Below, one piece after another: positions 19,039 through 27,807 of a stretch of 64,000 bases of DNA. Position 1 is the first letter of the stretch. Each line of letters starts with the position of its first letter. Origin of the DNA: Nocardioides cremeus (lineage in GTDB: Bacteria; Actinomycetota; Actinomycetes; Propionibacteriales; Nocardioidaceae). The notes beneath the pieces are model-generated. The model was not told the origin of the DNA and ran no database searches. It was given only the letters and a program-made list of their open reading frames with translations. A program made the position numbers and the translations under genes. The stretch covers positions 42,003-106,002 of the forward strand of contig NZ_JAULSC010000015.1 in the NCBI RefSeq assembly GCF_030518195.1. The letters are read 5' to 3'.

Positions 19039-20157
19039 TCAGCGCTCGCGCCCGGCGGCCTTGCGCAGGCCGCGTCGTACGCTCGGCGGGATCGCGGCGC
19101 GCAGGCCGTGCGGGATCCGGTCGACGGCGGAGCCCGACGCCGGGGCGGCGGGCGCCCCGGCGGCCTGGGCCGCAGGGGCGGGAGCCTTGTCGCGCCCGCG
19201 CCGGGTCTTCTGCTCGGCCGCGACCACCGAGGAGCGCGAGATGGCCTCGGACTCCTCGTAGAGGTCGACGTAGGTCTCGCGCAGCTGGTCGAGCGCCTGG
19301 TGCACCTCGGGCTGGTCGCCACCGGGCTCGGCGAGCTTGTTGAGCTCGTTCCAGGTCTCGGCGGTCAGCTCGTGCAGCCGCTTGGGCAGGGCCAGGTCGT
19401 CGAGCGAGCCCGAGACGCGGCGCAGGCCCGGGTCGACGAAGCGGTGCCCGTCGCGGATCCGCTCGGACTTGGCGTTGACGACGTGCTGCAGCCCGAGGGT
19501 CTCCCCCACGTGGCTGGTCGCCTTGACCCAGTCGTCGAGCAGGTCGCCGTAGCGCACGAAGACCCGGCCGCCGTCGGCGACCGACTCGCGGGTGGCGCGC
19601 TCGGTGTGCAGCAGCATGTTGAGCCACGACGCGGCCAGGTGCGCCGAGCCGAGCCGGTTGGCGTAGTACTTCTGCTTGCTGCCCACGACCTCCGAGGGCG
19701 GGCGCAGCATCGTGGCGAAGACGGGGGTGGCCCCGCAGCGGATCGAGGCGACCCGCCACAGCGAGAGGAACCAGCTCAGCCGCGGGTCCTTGACGACCAG
19801 CTCGGGGTTGACCGCGAAGTGGCCCTCGAGCCACTCGGCGGTGGCGATCCGCTCGGGCTCGCGCGCCGAGACCCGGCCGGTCTCGAACCACGCGTCGGGG
19901 CGCGAGTCGCTGACCTGCACCACGGCCTCGCGCAGCAGCCGCGAGTGGTGCTCGACGGCCCAGGCGGGCTCGGCGAAGCCCTTGGGGTTGGTCTCGTCGG
20001 GCTCGACCTCGGGCTGCGGCACGTGCAGGCCCAGGATCTTCATCAGCCCGGCCATGGTGCTGGTGCCGGAGCGACCTGCGCCCGCGACGAAGAGGACCTT
20101 GCGCGGGTAGCTGGACGGGTCCGGGTCGGCGGGCACGGCGAAGGGGTCGGCACTCAC
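19039..20157 (-). CDS. PAPS-dependent sulfotransferase family protein
   Basis: A 372-residue protein. The 5'-phosphosulfate loop is FVAGAGRSGTSTMAGL (about 22-37). A second conserved region lies around VVKDPRLSWFLSLWR (about 118-132), and YANRLGSAHLAASW (about 163-176) fits the 3'-phosphate-binding side. Past about residue 300 there is an Ala/Pro-rich linker and a basic tail. It would transfer sulfate from PAPS to a carbohydrate or lipid. The start is a GTG at 20155-20157 without a clear Shine-Dalgarno. It is divergent from the glycosyltransferase at 20215 and 7 bases upstream of its partner. Confidence 0.8.
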   Translation of the reverse strand: MSADPFAVPADPDPSSYPRKVLFVAGAGRSGTSTMAGLMKILGLHVPQPEVEPDETNPKGFAEPAWAVEHHSRLLREAVVQVSDSRPDAWFETGRVSAREPERIATAEWLEGHFAVNPELVVKDPRLSWFLSLWRVASIRCGATPVFATMLRPPSEVVGSKQKYYANRLGSAHLAASWLNMLLHTERATRESVADGGRVFVRYGDLLDDWVKATSHVGETLGLQHVVNAKSERIRDGHRFVDPGLRRVSGSLDDLALPKRLHELTAETWNELNKLAEPGGDQPEVHQALDQLRETYVDLYEESEAISRSSVVAAEQKTRRGRDKAPAPAAQAAGAPAAPASGSAVDRIPHGLRAAIPPSVRRGLRKAAGRER

Positions 20158-20214
20158 GGGAGGCGATGCTATCCCCGCCCGCGCCGCAGCGCCCGTCCTG
20201 GATAGCGTGGGGCC

Positions 20215-21321
20215 ATGAAGTTCGGGCGGCGCGCACCGCTGCTGAGCGTGGTCGTGCCCGTCTACGACGTGGCCGACTACCTGCCCGCGTGCCTCGAGAG
20301 CCTGCTCGCCCAGACCTACCGCCCGCTCGAGGTCGTGGTCGTCGACGACGGCTCCACCGACGGCTCCGGCGCGATCGCCGACGAGTGGGCCGAGCGCCAC
20401 GACGAGGTCCGGGTCGTGCACACCGACAACCACGGTCTCGGCGCCGCCCGCAACACCGGCGTCGCGCACGCCCGCGGCGAGCTGCTCGCCTTCGCCGACT
20501 CCGACGACGTCGTCCCGCCGCAGGCGTACGACGTGCTGGCGCGCGCCCTGCGCGGGCGCGGCGTCGACCTCGCGACCGGCTCGATCGTGCGGTGGGAGGG
20601 CGACGCACTCGTCGAGCCGCCCTGGATGCGGCGCCTGCACGGCGAGCGGCGCACCGTCACGATCGAGGAGCACCCCGAGGTGCTCGGCGACGTGTTCGCG
20701 TGGAACAAGCTGGTGCGGCGCTCCTTCTGGGACGACCAGGGCCTCTCGTGGCCCGAGGGCCTGCGCTACGAGGACCAGCCCACCACCACCCGCGCGTTCC
20801 TGGCCGCGCGCCGCTTCGCGGTGCTGCCGGAGGTCGTCTACCACTGGCGGATCCGCTCGGACGGCTCCTCGATCACCCAGCAGCGCTCCTCGGTCGAGGA
20901 CCTGCGCGACCGTTGGGTGACCAAGCAGATGTCATTGGCCAGCGTGCGCGAGCACGGCTCCCCCGCGGTCACCGAGGTGTTCCTCGACCGGGTCCTGGCC
21001 GGCGACCTGCACCGCTACTTCACCGAGATCCCCGGCTGCGACGACGAGTGGTGGGCGCTGCTGCACGAGGGCGTCGTCTCGCTGTGGGGCGAGCGGTCGC
21101 TGGTGCACTCCGGGCTGACCCCCGTGCACCGGCTCACCGGCTGGCTGGTCGAGCAGGGCCGCCGCGCCGACGCCGCCGCCGTGATGACCTACGTGGCCCG
21201 GCACCCCGGGCCCGTCCCGCGCCGGGACACACCGGCGGGCGCGGTCATCGACGTACCGCTCGGGGACGACGCAGCGCCCGTGCCGCACGAGGCCGTGGCC
21301 CTGCGCGCGCACGAGCGCTGA
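20215..21321 (+). CDS. Family 2 glycosyltransferase
   Basis: A 368-residue GT2 enzyme: VVVPVYDVADYLPACLESLL at the N-terminus, VVVDDGSTDGSGAIADEW (about 43-60) and the DxD-like FADSDDVVPP (about 98-107). The C-terminal third (about 230-368) is a helical extension. It lies divergently from the sulfotransferase-glycosyltransferase pair with 57 bases between the starts, so the three genes probably form one surface-polysaccharide module with a shared promoter region. Sugar donor unknown. It ends before a repeat-derived hairpin. Confidence 0.85.
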   Translation: MKFGRRAPLLSVVVPVYDVADYLPACLESLLAQTYRPLEVVVVDDGSTDGSGAIADEWAERHDEVRVVHTDNHGLGAARNTGVAHARGELLAFADSDDVVPPQAYDVLARALRGRGVDLATGSIVRWEGDALVEPPWMRRLHGERRTVTIEEHPEVLGDVFAWNKLVRRSFWDDQGLSWPEGLRYEDQPTTTRAFLAARRFAVLPEVVYHWRIRSDGSSITQQRSSVEDLRDRWVTKQMSLASVREHGSPAVTEVFLDRVLAGDLHRYFTEIPGCDDEWWALLHEGVVSLWGERSLVHSGLTPVHRLTGWLVEQGRRADAAAVMTYVARHPGPVPRRDTPAGAVIDVPLGDDAAPVPHEAVALRAHER

Positions 21322-21327
21322 GTCGCC

Positions 21328-21366
21328 GTTGGTCGAGGAGGGACGACGTCCCGTCTCGAGACCACC
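21328..21366. repeat. Short relative of the GTTGGTCGAG repeat forming a hairpin
   Basis: GTTGGTCGAG at the left pairs with CTCGAGACC at the right, and the interior GGGACGACGTCCC is itself palindromic. It lies in the 51-base gap between the rightward glycosyltransferase and the leftward binding-protein gene, where it could end both transcripts. Confidence 0.6.
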
Positions 21367-21372
21367 GTCAGG

Positions 21373-22317
21373 TCAGAGCAGCCCCTCGGACTCCAGGAAG
21401 TCGCGGGCGACGTCCTCGGGCTTCTCGCGGTCGACGGCCATCCGGCCGTTGAGCTCGGTGAGGGTCTCGGTGTCGAGAGCGGCCATCAGCTCGTTGAGGA
21501 TGTCGGCGACGCCCTCGTTCTGCTCGAGGAAGTCCTCGGCGACGGCCGGCACCAGGTTCTGGGCGGGCTGGATCTCCTGGTCGTCGTCGAGCACGACGAG
21601 GCCCAGCGACTCCAGAGTGCCGTCGGTGGTGGAGGTCTGGCCCAGGTCGGACTCGCCATCGATGACCGACTGGTAGGTCTGGTCGCCGGCGTAGCCCAGC
21701 GGCAGCACCTTGGTGATGTCGATGCCGTACTCCTCGCGCAGCCCGGCCTCGCAGTCGAGGCGGCCCTCGCAGTCGGGGGCCGCGGCCAGCACGACCGACT
21801 CGCCCTCGAGGTCGGAGAGGGCCTCCCAGCCCTCCTCCTCGGCGCGCTCGACGGTCACGAAGTAGGCGTTGGTGTCGGTGGCCTCCGACAGCTCGAGGAG
21901 CTCGATGCCGGCCTCGTCGAGCAGCTCCTCGCCGGCCTCGGCGAGCTCCTCGCCGTCGCCGGCGGTCAGCTGCTCACCGCTGCCCTGGTCGGAGGTGGAG
22001 TTGAGGAAGTTGACGATGCCGCCGACGTACTCGGGGACCACGTCGACGTCGCCGGGGAAGGTGGCCATGTAGGCGTCGCGGGAGTCGACGAGCTGCACGG
22101 TGGGCTCGTAGCCGGCGTCGGCGAGCAGCAGCTCGTACATCGAGGCCATCAGCGCGGCCTCGGGGAACGACTGCGAGGCGATCGTGACCGGCCCGCCGCC
22201 GCTCGCCTCGGAGCCGCTGTCGTCACCGGCGCTGGCCTCGAGGTCGTCGCCGGCGCAGGCGGCCAGGGTCAGCGCTCCGGCGGAGAGCACCGCCGCGAGG
22301 GAACGTCGCACCATCAT
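21373..22317 (-). CDS. Osmoprotectant (glycine betaine/choline-type) ABC transporter binding lipoprotein
   Basis: A 314-residue lipoprotein: signal peptide with lipobox LAAC (Cys21), then a Ser/Gly/Asp linker, then an OpuAC-type domain from about residue 44 (TIASQSFPEAALMASMYELL, then VDVVPEYVGG). It captures quaternary ammonium solutes. First of two tandem ATGs taken, with AGGA seven bases upstream. It lies downstream of two permease genes with a 72-base gap and is opposite to the ATPase gene. Confidence 0.9.
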   Translation of the reverse strand: MMVRRSLAAVLSAGALTLAACAGDDLEASAGDDSGSEASGGGPVTIASQSFPEAALMASMYELLLADAGYEPTVQLVDSRDAYMATFPGDVDVVPEYVGGIVNFLNSTSDQGSGEQLTAGDGEELAEAGEELLDEAGIELLELSEATDTNAYFVTVERAEEEGWEALSDLEGESVVLAAAPDCEGRLDCEAGLREEYGIDITKVLPLGYAGDQTYQSVIDGESDLGQTSTTDGTLESLGLVVLDDDQEIQPAQNLVPAVAEDFLEQNEGVADILNELMAALDTETLTELNGRMAVDREKPEDVARDFLESEGLL

Positions 22318-22389
22318 GTGGGGTCCTACCTTCTGTGTCCCGCGGGGCTGGGCCCCGCGCGTGTCCGGTCAGCAGGCGACGCCCACTGC

Positions 22390-23172
22390 TCAGCCGTCCT
22401 CGTGGCCGGCCTGTCCCAGGGTAGACACTTCCGGGGACACCTCTCCCTCACCCCTCCGGGCAGCGCGGCGCACCGGGTCGAGGAAGCGCTGCACCGCGGC
22501 GGCGCACAGCTCGAGCACCAGCGCGACCGCGGCCACCACGATCGCCCCGGCTATGCCCTTGCCGTAGTCGGTGCGGAAGAAGCCGTCGGTGATCACCCGG
22601 CCCAGCCCGGGCCCGGCGACCAGCGCCGCGATGGTCGCAGTCGCCCACACCTGCACCAGGGCCAGGCGCACCCCCGACATCACCAGCGGCAGCGCCAGCG
22701 GCAGCTCGGCGCGCCGGAACTGCTGCCAGCCGCTCATGCCCATGCCCCGCGCCGACTCGCGCACGTCGGGCGGCACCTCGCGGATCGCGACGTAGGCGTT
22801 GGTGATCAGCGGCGGCAGCGCGAAGAGCGCCAGCGCGACCAGGGTGGAGATGCCGGCGCGGCCGTAGGGGCCGACGTCGCCGGTGCCGGGGAACGCGCCG
22901 CCGGTCCAGCCCCAGGGGTCGCCGGCCACGAAGATCGCCAGCAGCGCGAACGTCGGCACCGCGCGCCCGACGTTGGAGATGTTGATGGCCAGGAAGCCGC
23001 CCCGGCCCAGGTGGCCCAGCCACAACGCGACCGGCAGCCCGACCACCATCGCGGCCAGCAGCGCGGTCAGGGTGACCAGCAGCTGCTGGACCAGCAGCTC
23101 GAGCATCCCGCCCCGACCGGTCCAGCTGTCGGCGTCGCGCAGGTAGTCCAGCGCGTCGAGGAGCACGCCCAC
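22390..23172 (-). CDS. Osmoprotectant ABC transporter permease (first of two)
   Basis: A 260-residue integral membrane protein with about five to six spans and the BPD_transp_1 loop RESARGMGMSGWQQFRRAELP (split about residues 137-157), the contact to the ATPase. This is the OpuCB/OpuCD type. It begins at a GTG (23170-23172) four bases after the stop of the other permease, so the two are translated together. The C-terminus is acidic and hydrophilic. Confidence 0.88.
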   Translation of the reverse strand: MGVLLDALDYLRDADSWTGRGGMLELLVQQLLVTLTALLAAMVVGLPVALWLGHLGRGGFLAINISNVGRAVPTFALLAIFVAGDPWGWTGGAFPGTGDVGPYGRAGISTLVALALFALPPLITNAYVAIREVPPDVRESARGMGMSGWQQFRRAELPLALPLVMSGVRLALVQVWATATIAALVAGPGLGRVITDGFFRTDYGKGIAGAIVVAAVALVLELCAAAVQRFLDPVRRAARRGEGEVSPEVSTLGQAGHEDG

Positions 23173-23176
23173 GAGA

Positions 23177-23875
23177 TCAGCCCGCCGTCCGGGTCCAGGG
23201 CGTCAGCACCCGCTGCGCCAGCACGATCACGACGTCGAGCAGCACCGCCAGGACCACGCACAGCACCGCCGCGGTCAGCAGCTGGGCGCGGAAGTTGCTC
23301 TGCACGCCCTCGGCGATCAGGTTGCCCAGCCCGCCGTAGGCCACCAGCGACCCGACGGTCGTCAGCGCCACGGTCGAGACCGTGGCCACCCGCAGCCCCG
23401 CCATCACCACCGGCACCGCGAGCGGCAGCTCGACACGCAGCAGCAGCCGGCCGTCGCCGTACCCCAGCCCGCGCGCCGACTCGCGCACGTCCTCGGGCAC
23501 CGCGCGCAGCCCCTCGAGGATCGCGCGCACCAGCACGGTCAGCGCGTAGAGGCCCAGCCCGATGACCACCGTGGTCGCGCTCAGGCCGGTGAAGGGCACC
23601 AGCAGCGGGAAGAGCGCCAGCGACGGCACCGTGTAGAGGCCGGTGCTGACGCCCAGGACCGTGCTCTCCAGCCGCGGCAGCCGCCGCGCCAGCAGCGCCA
23701 GCGGGAAGGAGAGGGCCAGCCCGAAGAGCACCGAGGCGATGGTGATGGCCACGTGCTGGGTGGTCGCCTCGACGATCTCGGGGCGGTAGTCGACGACGTA
23801 GTCCCAGCACACCCACTCGTTGGTCAGGCGCCCGTAGCAGCTCGGACCGTCGTCGGACTGCGCGAGTAGGGTCAC
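23177..23875 (-). CDS. Osmoprotectant ABC transporter permease (second)
   Basis: A 232-residue permease with the conserved RESARGLGYGDGRLLLRVEL loop near residues 136-155 and an unusually polar N-terminus with two Cys and three Trp/Tyr clusters before the first span (about 42-62). The GTG start at 23873-23875 is only three bases from the ATPase start on the other strand, so the promoters of each gene must lie within the opposite coding region, or one of the starts is called too early. Confidence 0.85.
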   Translation of the reverse strand: MTLLAQSDDGPSCYGRLTNEWVCWDYVVDYRPEIVEATTQHVAITIASVLFGLALSFPLALLARRLPRLESTVLGVSTGLYTVPSLALFPLLVPFTGLSATTVVIGLGLYALTVLVRAILEGLRAVPEDVRESARGLGYGDGRLLLRVELPLAVPVVMAGLRVATVSTVALTTVGSLVAYGGLGNLIAEGVQSNFRAQLLTAAVLCVVLAVLLDVVIVLAQRVLTPWTRTAG

Positions 23876-23878
23876 CGC

Positions 23879-24880
23879 ATGGACGCTACCGGGTCGTCAG
23901 CCGCGACCGTGATGATCCGGCTCTCGGGCGTGGGCAAGCGCTTCGACGACGACACCGTCGCGGTGCAGGACCTCGACCTCGAGGTGCTCGCCGGCGAGAT
24001 GGTGGTGCTGGTCGGCCCGTCGGGCTGCGGCAAGTCGACCACGCTGAAGATGATCAACCGCCTCGTCGAGCCGACGACCGGCACCATCGAGATCGACGGC
24101 CAGGACGTCACCACCGCCGACCCGGTCAAGCTGCGCCGCGGCATCGGCTACGTCATCCAGCAGATCGGGCTCTTCCCCCACCAGCGCATCGTCACCAACG
24201 TGATGACCGTGCCGCTGCTGTACGGCGAGTCGAAGGCGCACGCGCGCGCCCGCGCCGTCGAGCTGCTCGAGCTGGTCGGCCTCGACCCCGAGCGGTACGC
24301 CGACCGGTTCCCCCACCAGCTCTCCGGCGGCCAGCGCCAGCGCGTCGGCGTGGCGCGGGCCCTCGCGGCCGACCCACCGGTGCTGCTGATGGACGAGCCG
24401 TTCGGTGCCGTCGACCCGATCGTGCGGGTGCGGCTGCAGGAGGAGTTCCTGCGCCTGCAGCGCGAGCTGGGCAAGACGGTCGTGATGGTCACCCACGACA
24501 TCGACGAGGCCGTGAAGATGGGCGACCGGGTGGCGGTCTTCGCCGAGGGCGGCCGGCTGGCGCAGTACGGCACGCCCGCCGAGCTGCTCGGCGAGCCCGC
24601 CGACGAGTTCGTCGCCGACTTCGTCGGCTCCGAGAAGAGCCTGCGGCGACTGAGCGTCGTACCCCTGCGCCGCGAGCACCTCGAGCCGATGGACGGCGTG
24701 CGCGCCGGCCAGCTCGGCGCCGCGATCGACCTCGACAGCACCCTCGAGGAGGCGCTGACCCACCTGCTGCGCGACGACCGCGGCATGGTCGGCGTCCGCG
24801 ACGGCGTGCAGTTCGTCGGCGTGCTCACCCCCGACGGGGTGCACCGCGCCCTGCGCGCCTCGCTGGCCGAGCAGGCCTAG
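23879..24880 (+). CDS. Osmoprotectant ABC transporter ATP-binding protein
   Basis: A 333-residue ATPase of the OpuA/ProV group: Walker A GPSGCGKST (about 46-54), Q-loop QQIGLFPHQR, signature LSGGQRQRVGVARAL (about 145-159), Walker B VLLMDEPFGAVDP, H-loop VTHDIDEA, and a C-terminal CBS-like segment (about 275-330). It energises the two permeases encoded on the opposite strand. AGGG is 7 bases before the ATG at 23879; a shorter start at 23912 is possible and would give more room for the divergent promoter. Confidence 0.9.
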   Translation: MDATGSSAATVMIRLSGVGKRFDDDTVAVQDLDLEVLAGEMVVLVGPSGCGKSTTLKMINRLVEPTTGTIEIDGQDVTTADPVKLRRGIGYVIQQIGLFPHQRIVTNVMTVPLLYGESKAHARARAVELLELVGLDPERYADRFPHQLSGGQRQRVGVARALAADPPVLLMDEPFGAVDPIVRVRLQEEFLRLQRELGKTVVMVTHDIDEAVKMGDRVAVFAEGGRLAQYGTPAELLGEPADEFVADFVGSEKSLRRLSVVPLRREHLEPMDGVRAGQLGAAIDLDSTLEEALTHLLRDDRGMVGVRDGVQFVGVLTPDGVHRALRASLAEQA

Positions 24881-24901
24881 CGGCCTGTCGGAAGCGCGGC
24901 C

Positions 24902-26038
24902 TCAGCCCTCGACCGGCACGTCGCGGTGCCAGGACTCCGTGACGTACTTCGTGCGCCAGCCCATCGAGGTGTAGAGCTCGTGGGCGTTGGTGGAGGAGTC
25001 CGCGTCGACCTCGAGGCCCACGCCGGTGCGGCCGCGGCGGGCGGCGTCGCAGATGATCGTGCGCAGCAGGCCCTTGGCGACGCCGCGGCCGCGGGCGGCC
25101 TCGATGACACCGATGTAGGAGACGTAGGAGGAGTCGGGGCCGGTCGCGTTCTCCGAGACGGTGCCGATCAGCGCACCGACGGCGGGGTGCCGGCCCTCCT
25201 CGGCGGGCTCCAGGCCCTCGGGGACGTCCTCGACCATCTCGGCCAGCCACCAGTGGTTCCAGCGGTGGCCGGGGTCCTCGCGCAGCCGGTGCAGGAACTC
25301 GGCGAAGGACTCCTCGAAGTTGTTGAAGTGATCGGTGAAGGACTGCTCGAGCACGTCGTGCACGGCACGCAGGTCGGCCTCGTCGGGCAGGCCCTGGCCC
25401 TCGCGGTCGACCAGGCGGAAGCGCACGCCGCGCGCCTCCCACTCCTCGTTGTCGGGCACGAGGTCGCGCTCCTCGGGGGCCACAGGGCGGTTCATCTGCC
25501 ACCAGGTGCGCACCTTGCGGAAGCCGGCGCGGGTCAGCCAGTCGTACTGGCGCTCGTCGCCCTCGAAGGCGCCGGTGTCGATCTGCTGGGTCGGCAGGCC
25601 GCGCGCCTCGCCGACGGCGCGGGCCTGGCCGGCCGCCCAGTCGAAGAGGGCGTCGGAGCACCGGCGCGCGATCGGCGGGGCCAGCTCGCGGCTGACGATG
25701 TGGGAGTAGAGCATCCGGCCGCCGGCGCGGTCGTGGACGCTGCCCCAGGCCTGGATGTGGCCCTCGGGGTCGCGGATCACCACGTTGGCGCGGGTGCGCA
25801 GGCCGTGCTCGGAGACCTCGACCAGCACGTCGTCGACGCCGGCCCCGGCCCAGCCGCGCCCGTGGCGCTCGTGGGCGCGCAGCAGGTGGGTCAGCCGGGC
25901 GACCTCGAAGCGGTCCTCCGCGTCGGGCGTGCCGACCTCCCACCCCTCAGGCAGGGGCAGGTCGTCGAGGATCTCCCCCGGGTCGCTCTCGAAGCGGTTC
26001 TCGTCGGGCAGCAGGTCCTCGTCGTTCACGGGGGTCAT
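24902..26038 (-). CDS. Tandem GNAT-domain acetyltransferase
   Basis: A 378-residue protein with two GNAT modules: a degenerate N-terminal one (about 45-190) and a C-terminal one (about 200-370) with the acetyl-CoA pyrophosphate loop EAARGRGVAKGLLRTI and the downstream LEVDADSSTNAHELYTSMGW strand-helix. The layout resembles mycothiol synthase MshD and other actinobacterial double-GNATs. Substrate unknown. It is convergent with the ABC ATPase gene, with 21 bases between stops. Confidence 0.83.
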   Translation of the reverse strand: MTPVNDEDLLPDENRFESDPGEILDDLPLPEGWEVGTPDAEDRFEVARLTHLLRAHERHGRGWAGAGVDDVLVEVSEHGLRTRANVVIRDPEGHIQAWGSVHDRAGGRMLYSHIVSRELAPPIARRCSDALFDWAAGQARAVGEARGLPTQQIDTGAFEGDERQYDWLTRAGFRKVRTWWQMNRPVAPEERDLVPDNEEWEARGVRFRLVDREGQGLPDEADLRAVHDVLEQSFTDHFNNFEESFAEFLHRLREDPGHRWNHWWLAEMVEDVPEGLEPAEEGRHPAVGALIGTVSENATGPDSSYVSYIGVIEAARGRGVAKGLLRTIICDAARRGRTGVGLEVDADSSTNAHELYTSMGWRTKYVTESWHRDVPVEG

Positions 26039-26074
26039 GATGCCGTACGCCGCCTCGCCCGGTCGGGCTGGTGG

Positions 26075-26716
26075 TCAGGCGCGGCGGCGGACGCCGGCCT
26101 CGGCGGTGCGCCAGGCGGCGGTGACGGTCTCGATCTCGGCGCGCAGCACGTCGATCTCGGCCTCGAGCTCGGCGACGCGCACGATGGCGTCGGCGGCGCG
26201 CTCCTCGGCCGACTCCAGGCTGCGGCTCAGCAGGCGCCCCTCCTTCTCGAGGTCGACGTTGCGCCGGTGGGCCACGTCGACCTGGCGGGCGCTGTCGGCG
26301 GCGGTGCGCTGGGTCTTGACCAGCTCGCTCTGCAGGTCGCCCAGGGCGCCCTCGCGCTCCTCGAGGCGGGTGGTGAGCTCGGCGACGCGGGCGGCGTGCT
26401 CGTCGGCGCGGGTCTCGGCCATCTTCCGGTAGGCCTGGGCCTGCTCGGCACGGTCGCGAGCGGCGTCACGGCGCGACTGCAGCAGCTCGGCGTGGGTGAT
26501 GCGGGTGGCGGCGGCGCCCAGCACCACCGCGGCCAGGGCTGCGACGGTGACCAGCAGCGCCGAGCCGCTGGCGACCGCGCCCAGCACGAGCACGGCCGAG
26601 AGGACCAGCAGCACCGTGGCGACGGTGAGGCGGGTCGAGCGCTGACGGCGGCGCGAGGCCCGCGTGGCGGATGTGACGGGCGTGGCCTGCGTGGCTCCAG
26701 CGACAGAAGTGGACAT
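26075..26716 (-). CDS. Membrane-anchored coiled-coil protein
   Basis: A 213-residue protein with a basic, Ser/Thr-rich N-terminus, two close hydrophobic spans (about 30-50 and 52-70) and then a long charged heptad-like helix (about 75-205) rich in Ala/Glu/Arg/Asp. In mycobacteria a conserved membrane protein gene (Rv3604c) sits at the corresponding place in the folK-DUF3180-panC neighbourhood, and this may be its counterpart by position. Function unknown. Confidence 0.68.
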   Translation of the reverse strand: MSTSVAGATQATPVTSATRASRRRQRSTRLTVATVLLVLSAVLVLGAVASGSALLVTVAALAAVVLGAAATRITHAELLQSRRDAARDRAEQAQAYRKMAETRADEHAARVAELTTRLEEREGALGDLQSELVKTQRTAADSARQVDVAHRRNVDLEKEGRLLSRSLESAEERAADAIVRVAELEAEIDVLRAEIETVTAAWRTAEAGVRRRA

Positions 26717-26725
26717 GGAGCCAGG

Positions 26726-27241
26726 CTAGGCGCCCGAGTCGTCTCCCGGGACGCGACACGCGCGCTCGAGCAGCAGCCCGCACGCGACGACGCCCACACC
26801 GGCCAGTGCCGCGAGGCCCGACCAGAGCATCCGCTGGCCGGCCAGCTCGGCGTTGAGGCCCAGCCACGACATCGCGTAGCCGGCGTACCCGGCGCCGACC
26901 AGGGCGCCGACGTACGCGCTGGCACGGCCGAAGGCCAGCCGGTTCACGGCCCGGTGCGGCTCCATCGGCTCGTGGCGCACCTGCAGGGCGGCGTGGGTGT
27001 GGCGGGCGGTGACGCCGACGACCAGGGCCAGCAGCGCGAGCAGGGTCGGCTGGATCCAGGTCACCACCGGGGCGGAGCCGAGCCAGGCGATGCTCACCGG
27101 GCGGGCCAGCCACCCGGTCACCAGCCCCACGACGACCGCGAGGGTCAGCGCCGCCGGCGAGGTCGGCCGCAGCCGCCGCGGGTCAGGCCCCTCGGGTCCG
27201 TCGGGCGTGCCCGGCTCCCCCGGTCGACCGGGGTCGCTCAC
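26726..27241 (-). CDS. DUF3180 family membrane protein
   Basis: A 171-residue membrane protein with four hydrophobic spans (about 28-50, 60-80, 107-125 and 135-155), an arginine-rich approach to the first and a short acidic tail. DUF3180 is almost always next to folK in actinobacteria. Its GTG at 27239-27241 overlaps the folK stop by four bases. No function is assigned. Confidence 0.85.
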   Translation of the reverse strand: MSDPGRPGEPGTPDGPEGPDPRRLRPTSPAALTLAVVVGLVTGWLARPVSIAWLGSAPVVTWIQPTLLALLALVVGVTARHTHAALQVRHEPMEPHRAVNRLAFGRASAYVGALVGAGYAGYAMSWLGLNAELAGQRMLWSGLAALAGVGVVACGLLLERACRVPGDDSGA

Positions 27242-27807
27242 TCGACTGCGAGCTCGAGGTCCTCGCGCAGCGTGATGCCCTCGACGCCGGTCTCGGCCAG
27301 CAGGTCGGCGATCGGGCCGCGACCGGGCAGGGTCGCGTCGGGCTCGAGGTCGAACCACGGCTTGAGCACGAAGGCGCGCTCGGCGGCGCGCGGGTGCGGC
27401 AGGCGCAGGTGCGGCTCGTCGCTGCGGCGGTCGCCGACCACGATCAGGTCGACGTCGAGGGTGCGCGGGGCGTTGGGCACGTCGCTGCGCTCACGCTCGA
27501 AGGCGTCCTCGACGGCCAGGGCGCGGTCCATCAGCCGGTTGGCGGCCAGGGTGGTGTCGATGAGCACGACCGCGTTGAGGTAGGGGCGGGCGTCCTCGGG
27601 CGAGTCGACCGGCTCGGTCTCGTAGACCGGCGAGATGCCGGTGACCCACACGTCGGGGGTGTCGGCCAGCGCGTTGACGGCGCCCTGGAGGGTGGCCATC
27701 CGCTCGCCGAGGTTGGAGCCGAGGGCCAGCACGGCGCGACGGATCGGGCGCATCTCACCGGTGAGGGTGTCGGCGTTGATGATGTGCGGGTTGGGCGTCT
27801 CAGTCAC
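27238..27807 (-). CDS. folK: 2-amino-4-hydroxy-6-hydroxymethyldihydropteridine diphosphokinase
   Basis: A 189-residue HPPK that pyrophosphorylates 6-hydroxymethyldihydropterin before PABA condensation. It has ALGSNLGERMATLQ (about 29-42), the substrate loop ISPVYETEPVDSP (about 58-70), PNAPRTLDVDLI (about 117-128) and LPHPRAAERAFVLKPW (about 145-160). The GTG at 27805-27807 overlaps folB by four bases. The first 20 residues are poorly conserved. Confidence 0.95.
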   Translation of the reverse strand: MTETPNPHIINADTLTGEMRPIRRAVLALGSNLGERMATLQGAVNALADTPDVWVTGISPVYETEPVDSPEDARPYLNAVVLIDTTLAANRLMDRALAVEDAFERERSDVPNAPRTLDVDLIVVGDRRSDEPHLRLPHPRAAERAFVLKPWFDLEPDATLPGRGPIADLLAETGVEGITLREDLELAVE

